Positions 35,925 through 46,200 of a stretch of 64,000 nucleotides of DNA are shown piece by piece. This DNA is from Caballeronia sp. dw_276 (lineage in GTDB: Bacteria > Pseudomonadota > Gammaproteobacteria > Burkholderiales > Burkholderiaceae): NCBI RefSeq assembly GCF_018449635.1, contig NZ_JAAVUV010000002.1:372001-436000 (forward strand). Reading direction: 5' to 3'. The position numbers and the translations under genes are program-made. A model generated the notes under the pieces. It searched no databases. It was given only the letters and a program-made list of their open reading frames with translations, and was not told the DNA's origin. Numbering within the stretch: position 1 is the stretch's first letter; each line of letters opens with the position of its first letter.

Positions 35925-35971
35925 CCGTGTCACGGGCGAAGCGTATCGCCGGCGACACGGTTTATTTTTTT
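35925..35971 (+). terminator. Rho-independent terminator after the DUF1501 gene
   Basis: CCGTGTC (35925-35931) pairs with GACACGG (35954-35960) around a GC-rich 22-base loop that can itself pair further. A T-rich run follows directly. It lies about 50 bp after the DUF1501 stop. Confidence 0.8.
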
Positions 35972-36048
35972 ATTGTCCCTTCATTTTTTGAAGTAATATT
36001 CGATCACGCTTGCCAGATTCACCCTGCCTACCTATTCCCGGAGTCACC

Positions 36049-36678
36049 ATGTCTGCATCGAATTATGAGCAACACAACACCGCGCTCCTGATCGTCGATC
36101 CGTATAACGACTTCATGAGCGAGGGAGGCAAACTCTTCAACGCAATCAAGGAGACCGCCGACGCATCGCACATGTTCGATAACCTCCGCCGGATCATCCC
36201 CACGGTGCGTTCAGCGGGCATACAGGTTTTTATCGTTCCGCATCATCGGTCGCATCCGGGCGACTTCGATCATTGGCAGCACATCAACATGTTCCAGCAG
36301 GCGGGCCTTCCGACCAAAGCGTTCGAGGTGGGCAGCTGGGGTGGCGAGTTCAATCCCGAATTCGGCCCGCAACCAGGCGATGTAGTCGTCAAGGAACATT
36401 GGGCGCAAAGCGGCTTTGCAAACACCGATCTCGATCTGCAACTCAAGCAACATGGCATTCAGAAGATCATACTTGTTGGACTGATTGCGAACAGCTGCAT
36501 TGAATCCACGGGTCGTTTCGGCATGGAGCTGGGCTATCATGTGACGCTCGTAAAGGACGCGACCGCCGCGTTCAGCCATGCCGGAATGGTCGCGGCTGAG
36601 ACCAACGGCCCCATGTTCGCGCACGCGATTCTGACAACCGAAGAGTTATTGTCGAAGCTGCCGGCACACGTCGCGTGA
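36049..36678 (+). CDS. Isochorismatase-family cysteine hydrolase
   Basis: A 209-residue hydrolase. The catalytic triad is recognisable as Asp in LLIVDPYNDFM, Lys in DVVVKEHWAQSGF and Cys in LIANSCIEST. Such enzymes hydrolyse amides, isochorismate or N-carbamoyl compounds. The start is the ATG at 36049 with GGAG 5 bases upstream; the frame extends to a TTG 39 bases earlier. The next gene, an HxlR regulator, begins 29 bp downstream on the same strand and may control it. Confidence 0.88.
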   Translation: MSASNYEQHNTALLIVDPYNDFMSEGGKLFNAIKETADASHMFDNLRRIIPTVRSAGIQVFIVPHHRSHPGDFDHWQHINMFQQAGLPTKAFEVGSWGGEFNPEFGPQPGDVVVKEHWAQSGFANTDLDLQLKQHGIQKIILVGLIANSCIESTGRFGMELGYHVTLVKDATAAFSHAGMVAAETNGPMFAHAILTTEELLSKLPAHVA

Positions 36679-36707
36679 GCTGATTTGTTGACTAACGGAG
36701 TGCATCG

Positions 36708-37223
36708 ATGAGCTGGGACGAGGTTTGCGAAAGTGTCTGCCCGATCGCGCGATCGTTGAGCGTTGTAGGCGACCGGTGGACACTGCTCATTCTTCGTGAG
36801 CTGAGCATGGGCTCACGGCGCTTCGAGGAAATTCAGGCGCAAACGGGCATGTCGTCGTTCTTGTTATCGACTCGACTGAAGCGTCTTGAGAAAGATGGCG
36901 TCATAGAGCGGCGCCTTTACAACGAACGTCCGCCGCGTTACGAGTATCACACGACGGCCAAGGGCAAGGACCTCGATGAGGTTCTGCTCCTGCTTCGAGC
37001 GTGGCAGATGAAGTGGGATGATCCGCAGGGCAAGGAAGAGCCGGCGGTACATCTGGTGCATAAGCGCAGCAAGAAGGTTATTGATGCGTCGTGGCGGCCG
37101 TCGCCGGGCAGCAAGACCTTCTCTTTCGACGATACCCACGCGACCATCAGCCCCGCCTTCGCCGCAGAAAGAGAAGAACGGCGCGCGGCGTTTTTGGCGG
37201 CGACACGGCGTGGCGACTCATAG
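36708..37223 (+). CDS. HxlR-family transcriptional regulator
   Basis: A 171-residue regulator with the HxlR winged helix: a Cys near the N-terminus (ESVCPIARSLSVVGDRWTLLILRELSMG) and the recognition part RFEEIQAQTGMSSFLLSTRLKRLEKDGVIERRLY. The N-terminal Cys, typical of redox or aldehyde-sensing HxlR proteins, may be part of the switch. It has a C-terminal extension beyond the usual 110-130 residues. It lies downstream of the isochorismatase gene, a probable target. Confidence 0.85.
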   Translation: MSWDEVCESVCPIARSLSVVGDRWTLLILRELSMGSRRFEEIQAQTGMSSFLLSTRLKRLEKDGVIERRLYNERPPRYEYHTTAKGKDLDEVLLLLRAWQMKWDDPQGKEEPAVHLVHKRSKKVIDASWRPSPGSKTFSFDDTHATISPAFAAEREERRAAFLAATRRGDS

Positions 37224-37362
37224 GTTGCCCTTGCGTTCATGTGACCTTCTGCTCGCGGAATCAAAGTTGTCCAGGCCGATCAATTTTATACAAGCGCGCC
37301 TCATCGCTTTTCACTAAGCTCACGCTTGGATCGGCAAATTCCGCCGCAGAAAGGACAGACTC

Positions 37363-38433
37363 GTGAACCAGCAAGCTGCATCGACACACAAGAAACCCGC
37401 GCTCGGCTTCTCGAGTGACAACATCGCAGGCGCGTCGCCAGAAGTCATCGAGGCCATGGTGGCCTGCAACGACGGCCAATCCGCGCCATACGGCGGCGAT
37501 GCGCTCACCGCGCGCGTGGAACGCAAGCTTGCCGAGGTGTTCGAGCGCGACGTGGACGTGTTCCTCGTGCCCACCGGAACGACCGCCAATGCGTTGTGCC
37601 TCGCGGCCATGACGCCGCCTTGGGGCAGCGTCTTCTGCCATCCGTCGAGCCACGTCAACAACGACGAATGCGGCGCGCCCGAGTTCTATACGAACGGCGC
37701 AAAGCTCGTTTCCGTCGATGGACCATCGGCGAAGATCGATCCCGCGAAGCTGCGCCGGGCCGCGAACGTCAAGGTCGGCGATGTCCACGTGACGCAACCT
37801 TCGTGCGCCACCATCACGCAAGCCACGGAAGTCGGCAGCGTCTACAGCATCGACGAAATCCGCGAAATCGGCGAGTTGTGCCGCGCGTCGAACATTGGCT
37901 TGCACATGGATGGTTCGCGCTTCGCGAATGCCCTTGTATCGATCGATTGCACACCTGCTGAAATGACGTGGAAGGCGGGTGTCGATGCGCTCTCTTTCGG
38001 GGCGACGAAGAACGGTGTTCCGTGCGCCGAAGCCATCGTTTTATTCGATAAAAAGCTGGCCGCCGAAATGGGTTATCGACGCAAACGCGCCGGCCATCTG
38101 TTCTCCAAAATGCGCTTTCTTTCGGCGCAAATGGACGCGTATCTAACGAACGATTTGTGGCTACGCAACGCGCGCCAGGCGAACACTACTGCCAGGCGTC
38201 TTCAGGACGGCATCCGGCATTTGCAGGGCGTCGAGATATTCGGCGCGCCGCAAGCGAACATCCTTTTTTGCCGCTTGCCGGCAGCGGTTATCGAAGGGCT
38301 GTTGGCGGCGGGATTCGTGTTCTATCACGACAGATGGGAGCCGGGCGTGGTGCGCTTTGTGACGTCGTTTGCGACCACCACTGACGATGTCGATCACCTG
38401 ATTGCCAATGTCGCACGCCTCGCAGCGCAATGA
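37363..38433 (+). CDS. Low-specificity threonine aldolase-like PLP enzyme
   Basis: A 356-residue fold-type I PLP enzyme of the beta-eliminating lyase family. GFSSDNIAGASPEVIEAM is the family start, and the cofactor Lys lies in LSFGATKNGVPCAEAIVLF. It cleaves L-threonine or other beta-hydroxy amino acids to glycine and an aldehyde. The start is a GTG at 37363 preceded by AAAGGA. The family is usually 330-350 residues, so it is complete. The following AraC gene converges on it. Confidence 0.88.
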   Translation: MNQQAASTHKKPALGFSSDNIAGASPEVIEAMVACNDGQSAPYGGDALTARVERKLAEVFERDVDVFLVPTGTTANALCLAAMTPPWGSVFCHPSSHVNNDECGAPEFYTNGAKLVSVDGPSAKIDPAKLRRAANVKVGDVHVTQPSCATITQATEVGSVYSIDEIREIGELCRASNIGLHMDGSRFANALVSIDCTPAEMTWKAGVDALSFGATKNGVPCAEAIVLFDKKLAAEMGYRRKRAGHLFSKMRFLSAQMDAYLTNDLWLRNARQANTTARRLQDGIRHLQGVEIFGAPQANILFCRLPAAVIEGLLAAGFVFYHDRWEPGVVRFVTSFATTTDDVDHLIANVARLAAQ

Positions 38434-38445
38434 GTCGAAGCCGCT

Positions 38446-39273
38446 TCAATACCGCGATGGCGCCACGCCAAAGGCACGCCGGAACGCGCGATTGAAGTGG
38501 CTCTGATCATAGAAGCCGACGTCCTGTGCTACGTCGGCAATGCTTTGCGAAGTGCGATGCAAAATCGTTGCTGCCCGCTCCAGCCGCAAGCGCACCAGCC
38601 ACGCATGCGGCGTCATGCCAACGGTTTGCTTGAACAGCTTGAGGAAATGAAAGCGCTCTAATCCACAGAGCGCGGCCAACTCGTCCAGCGAGATCTTTTG
38701 CGCCAGATGCGCGTGGCAATAATCCTTAATACGATTCCAGTCTTCAGCAGGCAATGTACCTTTGACAGACTGCAGCTCAACCACGCGCGACTGCGTAAAC
38801 AAGCGTTCGAACAACGTCAACCATTCCGATTGCAACGCCAGCGGCGAAGCTTCAACGCTTGTCTGCATCGTGCTGTGCAATTTGATCAGACGCGCGGCAA
38901 GGCTCGCGTTTTCGAGCAGCACTCCGGCGAGCATCGGTTCAGCATTTGAGCCTGCGATTTCTGCAGTCACGGTGCCGAGAAGTTCGGGCGACAGCCGAAA
39001 AGTCTTGAGCGTGTAGGCGCCGTCGCCATCGCGAACCCCGTCGTGTATTTCGCCTGGCGGCATGAGCGAGATGCGTCCGGGCGCGAGGAATTCTGTATTG
39101 CCACGATGCCGCTGCCGTTGAACACCCTCGGTCACCATGCCCACGTGATAATCGAGGTGGTAATGACGATCGAAGCGAAAATCCGAAAATTGCGCCTCTC
39201 CGAGCACAAGGCCCGGGGTCGTGGCGCTGCGATGGTAGGCAACAAAATCAGGCATGTTTTGGCGGTTGCGCAT
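38446..39273 (-). CDS. AraC-family transcriptional regulator
   Basis: A 275-residue regulator with an N-terminal cupin-like effector domain (DFRFDRHYHLDYHVGMVTEGVQ, residues 26-50) and a C-terminal pair of helix-turn-helix motifs (LDELAALCGLERFHFLKLFKQTVGMTPHAW and SIADVAQDVGFYDQSHFNRAFRRAFG). The family controls efflux pumps, amino acid or aldehyde catabolism. It lies next to and converges with the threonine aldolase gene. Its target is not shown. Confidence 0.87.
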   Translation of the reverse strand: MRNRQNMPDFVAYHRSATTPGLVLGEAQFSDFRFDRHYHLDYHVGMVTEGVQRQRHRGNTEFLAPGRISLMPPGEIHDGVRDGDGAYTLKTFRLSPELLGTVTAEIAGSNAEPMLAGVLLENASLAARLIKLHSTMQTSVEASPLALQSEWLTLFERLFTQSRVVELQSVKGTLPAEDWNRIKDYCHAHLAQKISLDELAALCGLERFHFLKLFKQTVGMTPHAWLVRLRLERAATILHRTSQSIADVAQDVGFYDQSHFNRAFRRAFGVAPSRY

Positions 39274-39402
39274 GAGCTTCGAGAAGCAATTTTAGCGTTG
39301 ATTCGCGCTCGTTAATGCATCGACTCTGGATCTCGCCAAGAACCGCTGTTTAGAGAATCTCCGTCCGGCGCGATATGATCGGGAAATGCGAGCGATGCTC
39401 GA

Positions 39403-39984
39403 ATGCCATCGTTATCGATTTTTAAACGACAAATAAGCGCGCCAGTCATGCCCAGCCGGGCGGAAGCCAATTTCCGGCGGCGACTGGTGCATACGAGCAA
39501 CTACAGGAACAACGGGTCACACGCTTTGGATATTTTCTATTACTGGAAGGATTATGCGTCGGATATCAAGGAAGGACGCATTGGAACGCTGGGTTCAAAC
39601 GGCGACAAGCTGGAGGGAATGAAGGAACGTCTCCCCCGCAAGGTCTGGACGTTTCTGACCCCAAAGACAATGAAGGGCAAGCTCCAGCTGATCGGGTCGT
39701 TTTTGGTGACAGATACGAAGCCCGAGAACTTTGTACCCAAGTGGAAGCACAATCTTTTCTTCGATGCCGCGTCGCCAAAGTCGGTTCTTTATCCTGATTC
39801 GGGGTCGATCGAGCATATTGACGAAATAAGCGACTTCATCAACACGCGTTTTCACCCGGCGGTTCGCGCGCGATTCCAGGGCGACAAGGCTTTGCTCGAA
39901 ATGGAAGCCGACGTGGTGCGCGCTCTGGAAAAACTCGTCCAGAACTACGAGACCATTCAGTTGATGGACGGCCTGAAGAAGTGA
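39403..39984 (+). CDS. Hypothetical protein
   Basis: A 193-residue protein with no recognised family. A mixed region with many Lys and aromatic residues (HALDIFYYWKDYASDIKEGRI and KVWTFLTPKTMKGKLQLIGSF) is followed by a helical C-terminus (DKALLEMEADVVRALEKLV). The start is unsure: ATG 39403 or ATG 39448, neither with a good ribosome site. Its base composition is AT-richer than its neighbours, which hints at foreign origin. It lies upstream of a histidine kinase gene on the same strand, but with no functional link. Confidence 0.55.
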   Translation: MPSLSIFKRQISAPVMPSRAEANFRRRLVHTSNYRNNGSHALDIFYYWKDYASDIKEGRIGTLGSNGDKLEGMKERLPRKVWTFLTPKTMKGKLQLIGSFLVTDTKPENFVPKWKHNLFFDAASPKSVLYPDSGSIEHIDEISDFINTRFHPAVRARFQGDKALLEMEADVVRALEKLVQNYETIQLMDGLKK

Positions 39985-40016
39985 TCGGCTGATCTCTTAA
40001 GACGCGGGGTAAGCAC

Positions 40017-41162
40017 GTGCCGGCTGATCAATCAGATGATCCACTTTCCCCGCGCCAGCCGGTGCCGGCGAACGATGAGTCGTCAACGAGCGGCTTTCCG
40101 CACGCGTTGAGCGATGTCCACTTCCGGATGCTTGTGGACTCAGTGCAGGATTACGCGATCTTCATGCTCGATCCGCGCGGTCATGTCGCGAGCTGGAATC
40201 GCGGCGCGCAAAGCATCAAAGGCTACACCGCCGGCGAAATCGTGGGCCAGCACTTTTCCGTGTTCTATACGCCCGATGACATCGCGATCCGCAAGCCCGA
40301 GACCGAACTGGCGCATGCGGTGGCCGAGGATCGTATAGAGGACGAAGGCTGGCGCGTGCGAAAGGACGGCTCGCGTTTTTGGGCAAACGTCACGATTACC
40401 GCGATCCGCGCGCCCGATGGCGCGCTCCAAGGCTTCGCAAAGGTAACGCGCGACATGACCGACCGCTTGCGCCTCATGGAGCTGCAGCACGCGCGGGCCT
40501 TGTCCACTCATGTGCAAAACGCCCGCGAGGAAGAAAGGTCGCGGCTCGCGCGTGAGCTTCACGACGATCTTGGTCAGCAGCTGATCGCACTCAAGATGGA
40601 TGTCGCCTCGCTGGATCACGCGTCATCGCGGAATGACAAAGACGTGCATCGCGTCGAAACGCGCACGCTGCTTTTGCAAGGCAAGATCGATACGATCATC
40701 GCATCGGCGCGCCGCTTGGCCGGCGGCTTGAGACCGCCGATGCTTGACGATCTGGGGCTGGAGGCTGCACTCGAATGGCTTGCAGAGGAGTTTCGCAGCC
40801 GCTTCAAACTCGTTGTGACAGTGAGCAACCAGGCGGGTGCGCTTGATCTGACGGCGTCGGCCGCGACCGCCGTTTTCCGGCTGGTGCAGGAAGCGCTGAC
40901 CAATGTCACACGCCATGCCGAGGCCACGTGGGTTCGCATCGAAATACGCCAGACACCACAGTCGCTCCAGCTCCATATTGAAGACAACGGCCAAGGAACG
41001 GCGCTCGACGGCAACCGGAGCAAGGACAGCTTCGGGCTACTCGGCATGCAGGAACGCGTGCATGAACTAGAGGGACGAATTGGTTTTGAAAGCGCACCGG
41101 CCGATGGCTTTCGCATTCAGATCGAACTGCCTTTGGAGGTTGTCAGGCGCAGGACGCCATGA
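40017..41162 (+). CDS. PAS-domain sensor histidine kinase, NarX/DegS-type
   Basis: A 381-residue soluble kinase. A PAS domain (about 35-150, AIFMLDPRGHVASWNRGAQSIKGY) is followed by a HisKA_3 dimerisation domain with the phosphoacceptor His182 (LARELHDDLGQQL) and a HATPase_c domain to about residue 375. No membrane helix is seen, so it should sense an internal signal. No response regulator gene is adjacent, so its partner is elsewhere. The start is a GTG at 40017. It is convergent with the DHA2 transporter gene. Confidence 0.87.
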   Translation: MPADQSDDPLSPRQPVPANDESSTSGFPHALSDVHFRMLVDSVQDYAIFMLDPRGHVASWNRGAQSIKGYTAGEIVGQHFSVFYTPDDIAIRKPETELAHAVAEDRIEDEGWRVRKDGSRFWANVTITAIRAPDGALQGFAKVTRDMTDRLRLMELQHARALSTHVQNAREEERSRLARELHDDLGQQLIALKMDVASLDHASSRNDKDVHRVETRTLLLQGKIDTIIASARRLAGGLRPPMLDDLGLEAALEWLAEEFRSRFKLVVTVSNQAGALDLTASAATAVFRLVQEALTNVTRHAEATWVRIEIRQTPQSLQLHIEDNGQGTALDGNRSKDSFGLLGMQERVHELEGRIGFESAPADGFRIQIELPLEVVRRRTP

Positions 41163-41166
41163 GGTC

Positions 41167-42660
41167 TCAGTCCTCCAGCGGCGCGAGAGCCTCCACCGGC
41201 ATCTTCCGCTCGCCGCCTATGTCGACCTTCGGCACGAACAACAAGAAGCCCACCGAGAATATCGCGATCACGAAGATCGATATGAACGTCAAATGCAGCG
41301 AATCGTGCAGCACCTGACGTATTGCGTCGCCGCTGCCAATGCTCGCCGCCTGGTTCTGCAGCAACGCTTTCAACTGATCCGATGTCACCGCGGCCACGTC
41401 TTTCGAATGGCTCAGCCCGAAATTCAGAACCGCGCCGAACAACGTCGCGCCGAGCGTGCTCCCCAGGTTCCGCGAGAACAAATTCGATGCAGTCGCGCTG
41501 CCGCGCTGCGCGACATCCACGATCTCCTGGATCAGCATGAGCGAGCTGACACTGGACGTTCCCATGCCGAACCCCATGATCAGCGAGCCGAACGCGGCAA
41601 TCAGCGGCGAACTTCCCGGCGCAAGCATCAGCAGCAACACCGCGCCGATCGGAATGAACGCGCTGCCGCCAATCAGGATGGGCCGCAATCCAAATCGATG
41701 CAGCGACTTCGCTGCAAAGGTGGCGCCCACGGGCCAACCGACCATCATCATGGTGAGGGCGAGGCCTGCGATCACCGGGGAACGATGCAGCACGCCCTGC
41801 ACATACATCGGCAGGAAAGTAGTCGATCCCATCAGGATCATGCCGGACAGGACAGTCGCGCCGTTGCACGCGGCGATCGGCCGGCGGCTCCAGAGCGCAA
41901 ATGAAATCATCGGCTCAGCCGCGCGTTTTTCCTGCATCAGGAAGAACAACAGGCAGACCACGAAGGCGCCGCCGGCCATGGATGCTTTCGCAATATCGTC
42001 ATCGCCTGCATAGGTCAGCGCCATCATTAACGAAGCGATCGTGACCATGAAGAGCCCCGCACCCGCGAAGTCGATGGATGGTCGCGCATGCCTTTCGGAC
42101 TCGCGCAGGAACATAATGAATCCCGCCGCCGACAACAATCCGATAGGCACGTTCATCCAGAAGATCCATGCCCATGAAAAATCGCGAATGATCAGACCGC
42201 CGACCATGGGTCCGACCACCGCCGAAATAGCCCAGACGCTTGCAAGATAGCCCTGCACCTTGCCGCGTTCGCGCGCCGGATAAAGATCCGCGACAATCGT
42301 CAGCGTGACCGGCTGGATCGCGCCTGCGCCCACGCCCTGAATTAGGCGGAACACGATCATGGCGGGCATGGACCACGCGAAACCCGCGAGCACCGACCCG
42401 ATCAGAAAGATTGCAATGCCAATAAGCGCAATCGGCTTGCGGCCATAGAGATCGGCTAATTTGCCGAAGATGACGGTCATTGCGGTCTGCGTCAGCAGGA
42501 ACGACGAGAAGACCCAGCTATACAAATGCAAGTCGCCGAGTTGCGCGACGATCTGCGGCATGGCGGTGGAAACAATGGTGGCTTCAATGGCGACCATTGC
42601 CATTGATGCCATCACCGATGCAATGACTAACGGACGCGACGTCTGCTGGTTGCGGGGCAT
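41167..42660 (-). CDS. MFS multidrug transporter, DHA2 (14-TMS) family
   Basis: A 497-residue membrane protein of the EmrB/QacA-type DHA2 branch with about 14 helices. VIASVMASMAMVAIEATIVSTAMPQIV is the helix-1 motif and GVGAGAIQPVTLTIVADLYP the helix-5 motif. The start is the ATG at 42660; the reading frame goes on 60 codons further but the added part is not membrane-like. It is divergent from the GFA gene and probably exports drugs or toxic metabolites. No local regulator is present. Confidence 0.88.
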   Translation of the reverse strand: MPRNQQTSRPLVIASVMASMAMVAIEATIVSTAMPQIVAQLGDLHLYSWVFSSFLLTQTAMTVIFGKLADLYGRKPIALIGIAIFLIGSVLAGFAWSMPAMIVFRLIQGVGAGAIQPVTLTIVADLYPARERGKVQGYLASVWAISAVVGPMVGGLIIRDFSWAWIFWMNVPIGLLSAAGFIMFLRESERHARPSIDFAGAGLFMVTIASLMMALTYAGDDDIAKASMAGGAFVVCLLFFLMQEKRAAEPMISFALWSRRPIAACNGATVLSGMILMGSTTFLPMYVQGVLHRSPVIAGLALTMMMVGWPVGATFAAKSLHRFGLRPILIGGSAFIPIGAVLLLMLAPGSSPLIAAFGSLIMGFGMGTSSVSSLMLIQEIVDVAQRGSATASNLFSRNLGSTLGATLFGAVLNFGLSHSKDVAAVTSDQLKALLQNQAASIGSGDAIRQVLHDSLHLTFISIFVIAIFSVGFLLFVPKVDIGGERKMPVEALAPLED

Positions 42661-42845
42661 GAAATTATTGTAATGGGGGACGTGGAGCCGGCGCGGGGTC
42701 GTTGCCGCCGCGACGCGTGAAACGGTCGCAGCAAGGCGGCCAGCCGTTAGTATGAACCCTGCAAAGGATATTCGCTCGACGGGAAACGCCGGGCAGGTCG
42801 TCCCGAATACACTACGGGCATACGACACTTTTTCATCCATCGATC

Positions 42846-43271
42846 ATGAATTCATCGAACCAGGTTCAGGCGAGCGCATTACTTGGCGGGACGTGCCTGT
42901 GCGGTGCAGTCCGCTACGCGGTGAAGGACGAATTCGTTTATGCGTTGAATTGCCATTGCTCGAATTGCCGGCGTGCAACCGGTTCGGCTTTCAAGCCGTT
43001 TGCGGGCATCGAGCGTCATAAGCTCACGCTTACGCAAGGCGAGGACGCGCTGATGATTTACGGCGATCCACATGCCGCGCACGACGTCCATTGCAGCCAT
43101 TGCGGCTCGCTGATGTATTCGGTCGTGCGTGAAGGCGCGTTCGCTCACGTCACCATGGGCACGCTTACGGATAGTCCGGGCATTCGTCCCACGGCGCATA
43201 TTTTTGTCGGGTCCAAAGCGCCGTGGTACACCATCAACGACTCGTTGCCGCAATACGAAGAGTTCGATTGA
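42846..43271 (+). CDS. GFA family protein (glutathione-dependent formaldehyde-activating-like)
   Basis: A 141-residue zinc-binding protein of the GFA family. Its metal-binding Cys pattern is visible in GTCLCGAVRYAV and LNCHCSNCRRATGSAF, with a further pair in HDVHCSHCGSLMY. Members bind zinc and catalyse condensation of formaldehyde with glutathione or an unknown step. The exact substrate of this protein is not known. It stands alone, convergent with the hybrid kinase gene. Confidence 0.85.
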   Translation: MNSSNQVQASALLGGTCLCGAVRYAVKDEFVYALNCHCSNCRRATGSAFKPFAGIERHKLTLTQGEDALMIYGDPHAAHDVHCSHCGSLMYSVVREGAFAHVTMGTLTDSPGIRPTAHIFVGSKAPWYTINDSLPQYEEFD

Positions 43272-43299
43272 AGCATCGGGCACAGAACTCCGACACTCC

Positions 43300-46200
43300 C
43301 TAAGCCCGAATCCTCTCCAACCCCGGCAACCACACACGCAACAGCGAATAGAGCCTGTCCAGATCAATCGGCTTCGCCAGATAATCCGTCATGCCGGCCG
43401 CGCGTGCCTGCTCCTGATCGTCCTTCATGGCCTTCGCCGTAATCGCGATGATCGGCAGAGTCTTGAAGCGGGCATCGGTGCGAATGCGGCGCGTGGCCTC
43501 GAGCCCGTCCATCGCCGGCATCATCACGTCCATCAGCACCAGATCGATATCCGGCACTTCGTTGAGCTTGTCGATGGCCTCAAAACCATTGCGTGCGATA
43601 TCGACCGTCATGCCTTTATGCTCCAGCGCGCTGCTGAGCGAAAAGATATTCCGGATATCGTCATCGACAAGAAGAATGCGGCGCCCTTCAAACGCGCGAT
43701 CACGGCCGCGCACGGTTTTCAGCATGGTTTGCCGCTCGGTAGACAGATCGGTCTCCACCTTGTGCAGGAACAGCGTGACTTCATCCAGCAAGCGCTCAGG
43801 CGACCGCGCGCCCTTGATGATGATCGAGCGCGAGTACTTGAGCAGATCAGCCTCTTCCGCGTGCGTCAGATTGCGTCCCGTGTAGACGATCACGGGCGGG
43901 AACGAATACATGTTCTCGCCCGACATGCGCTGAAGCAACTCGCCGCCCTGCATGTCGGGCAGTTTCAGGTCGATGATCATGCAGTCGAAAATGGTCGTGC
44001 GCAGCAACGCGAGCGCTTCTTCGCCGAACTCGACGGCGGTGATGTCGATGTCGTCATCGCCAATAAGCTGCACGATGCTCTCACGCTGGCGGGCATCGTC
44101 TTCGACCAGCAACACGCGCTTGACCTTCTGCGTGAACTTGTCCTCCAGCTTACGGAAGATGTCCTTGAGCTGGTCGCGCGTGGTCGGCTTGATTGCATAT
44201 CCAATGGCGCCGAGATGCAGCGCGGCTTCGCCACTGTCGTTGGCCGAAACCACGTGCACGGGGATATGTCGCGTCTGCGGCCCGTCCTTCAGTTGCTGCA
44301 GGACCATGAGACCCGAACGGTCAGGCAAGCCGATATCGAGCAGGATGGCATCCGGCAAATGCTGCGCGACGAGTTGCATCGCCTCGGCCGCGGTCTGCGC
44401 AACCAGACAGCGATAACGCATTTCATGCGCGAGGTTGTACAGGATGCCCGCGAATTCCAGGTCGTCTTCAATCACCAGCACGGAGCGCGCGCCCGTCTTG
44501 GGGTCGTGCCGGTCGTCGTCATACGCGGCGATGGCTACGGAAGCGGCTTCCGGTAGCGGCGTCTGGATAATCTCGACGGGTGCGGGCGGCGGCGCCACGG
44601 CAAGCGCAACTTCCGCCGCTTCGCCGCTATCCGTCCAGCGGGCCGGCAAGATGAGTTCGAACGTGCTGCCGGCGCCCAGCGCGCTCGTCACGCGGATCGT
44701 GCCGCCGAGCAGCTTCGCGAGATCGCGCGAGATGGAAAGGCCGAGTCCCGTGCCGCCGTATCGGCGGCTTGTGGTGCCGTCGGCCTGACGGAAAGCTTCG
44801 AAGATCGTCTGCTGGTTTTCGGGCGCAATGCCGATACCCGAATCCTTCACCGCGAAGCGCACGCGCCCCCCGCTGGTGCTGCTCAATGTGAGCGAGATCG
44901 CGCCCGTATCGGTGAACTTCAACGCATTCGATATCAGGTTCTTCAAGATCTGTTCGAGCCGCCGCGAGTCGGTGAAAATGGACGGCGGCATGCCAGGTTC
45001 GATACCCACCGTGAACGCCAGACGCTTCTGCCCGGCAAGCGGTTCGAACGTCCTCAGCAACGACTCGGCCAGGCGTGACAACGAAACATCTTCCGGCGCG
45101 AGTTCGAGCTTGCCCGCCTCGACCTTGGAAATGTCGAGAATGTCGTTGATGAGATTGAGCAGGTCGTTGCCTGCCGAGTAGATGGTGTTCGCGAACTTCA
45201 CCTGTTCATCGCTGAGATTGCCGTTGTGATTTTCGGACAGCAGCTTCGCGAGAATCAGTGAGCTGTTCAGCGGCGTGCGCAACTCGTGCGACATGTTCGC
45301 GAGGAACTCGGACTTGTAGCGGCTCGCGCGCTGTAAGTCTTCGGCGCGCGCCTCGAGTTCGGTCTGCGCCTTGTTGAGTGCCTCGTTTTTTTCATCGAGC
45401 GTCAACGCCTGGAACGTGAGCTGCTCATTGATGGTTTCGAGTTCGGCCTTTTGATTGTTGAGGTTGGATTGCGACTCCTCGAGCGCGGCAGTCTGCTCTT
45501 CGAGTTCCTCGTTCGCTGACCGCAGTTCCTCTTGCTGGACCTGCAACTCTTCATTCAATTGCTGCGTTTCCGCCAGCACGTCCTGCAAGCGTTCACGATA
45601 CAAGGCCGCTTCCACCGACGCCCCCACGCTCGCCGATATCAGCCTCAGGAAATCGAGTTCCCGAGCCGATGCCGGCTGCATCAAGCCAAGTTCGATCACG
45701 CCATTCACGGCGCCGTCGTTGTCGATGGGCGTCATCACCACGCTCTTCGGCGGGCTTGTTCCGAGACCCGAGGTGACCTTCAGATAGTTGTCGGGCACGT
45801 CGTCGAGCTCGATCAGGCGACGGCTTTCCGCCACTTGCCCAACGAGTGTCTCCGCGTTCTCGAAGGATTGTTCGCGCTCCTCGTTCTCGCGGCTGAAGCC
45901 ATAAGCGGCGACGCGGCGCAGTTTGCCGCTGTCATCGCGCACATAAAGCGCCGCGACCACCACGCCTAGATATTGCGAAAGGAAGTCGAGCATCGCCCGG
46001 CCGAGGCGCGGCAATGTCTGCTGCCCGACAAGGCTCTCTGCAAGCTGGCTCTGCCCGGTTCGCAGCCACGCCTGCTGATGCAGGACCTCATTGTGTTCGG
46101 CCTGGGCCTGCAGCGCGTTGTCGTAGGTTTCGGACAACTTCATCAGCTCACGGCGTCCGAACACGGCAAGCATCGCGCTCAGCGAAAGACTGATCACGAG

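Noticed and set aside
43129..44556. 475-codon plus-strand ORF antisense to the hybrid kinase
   Set aside because: Shadow frame of the kinase receiver domains; no family signature.
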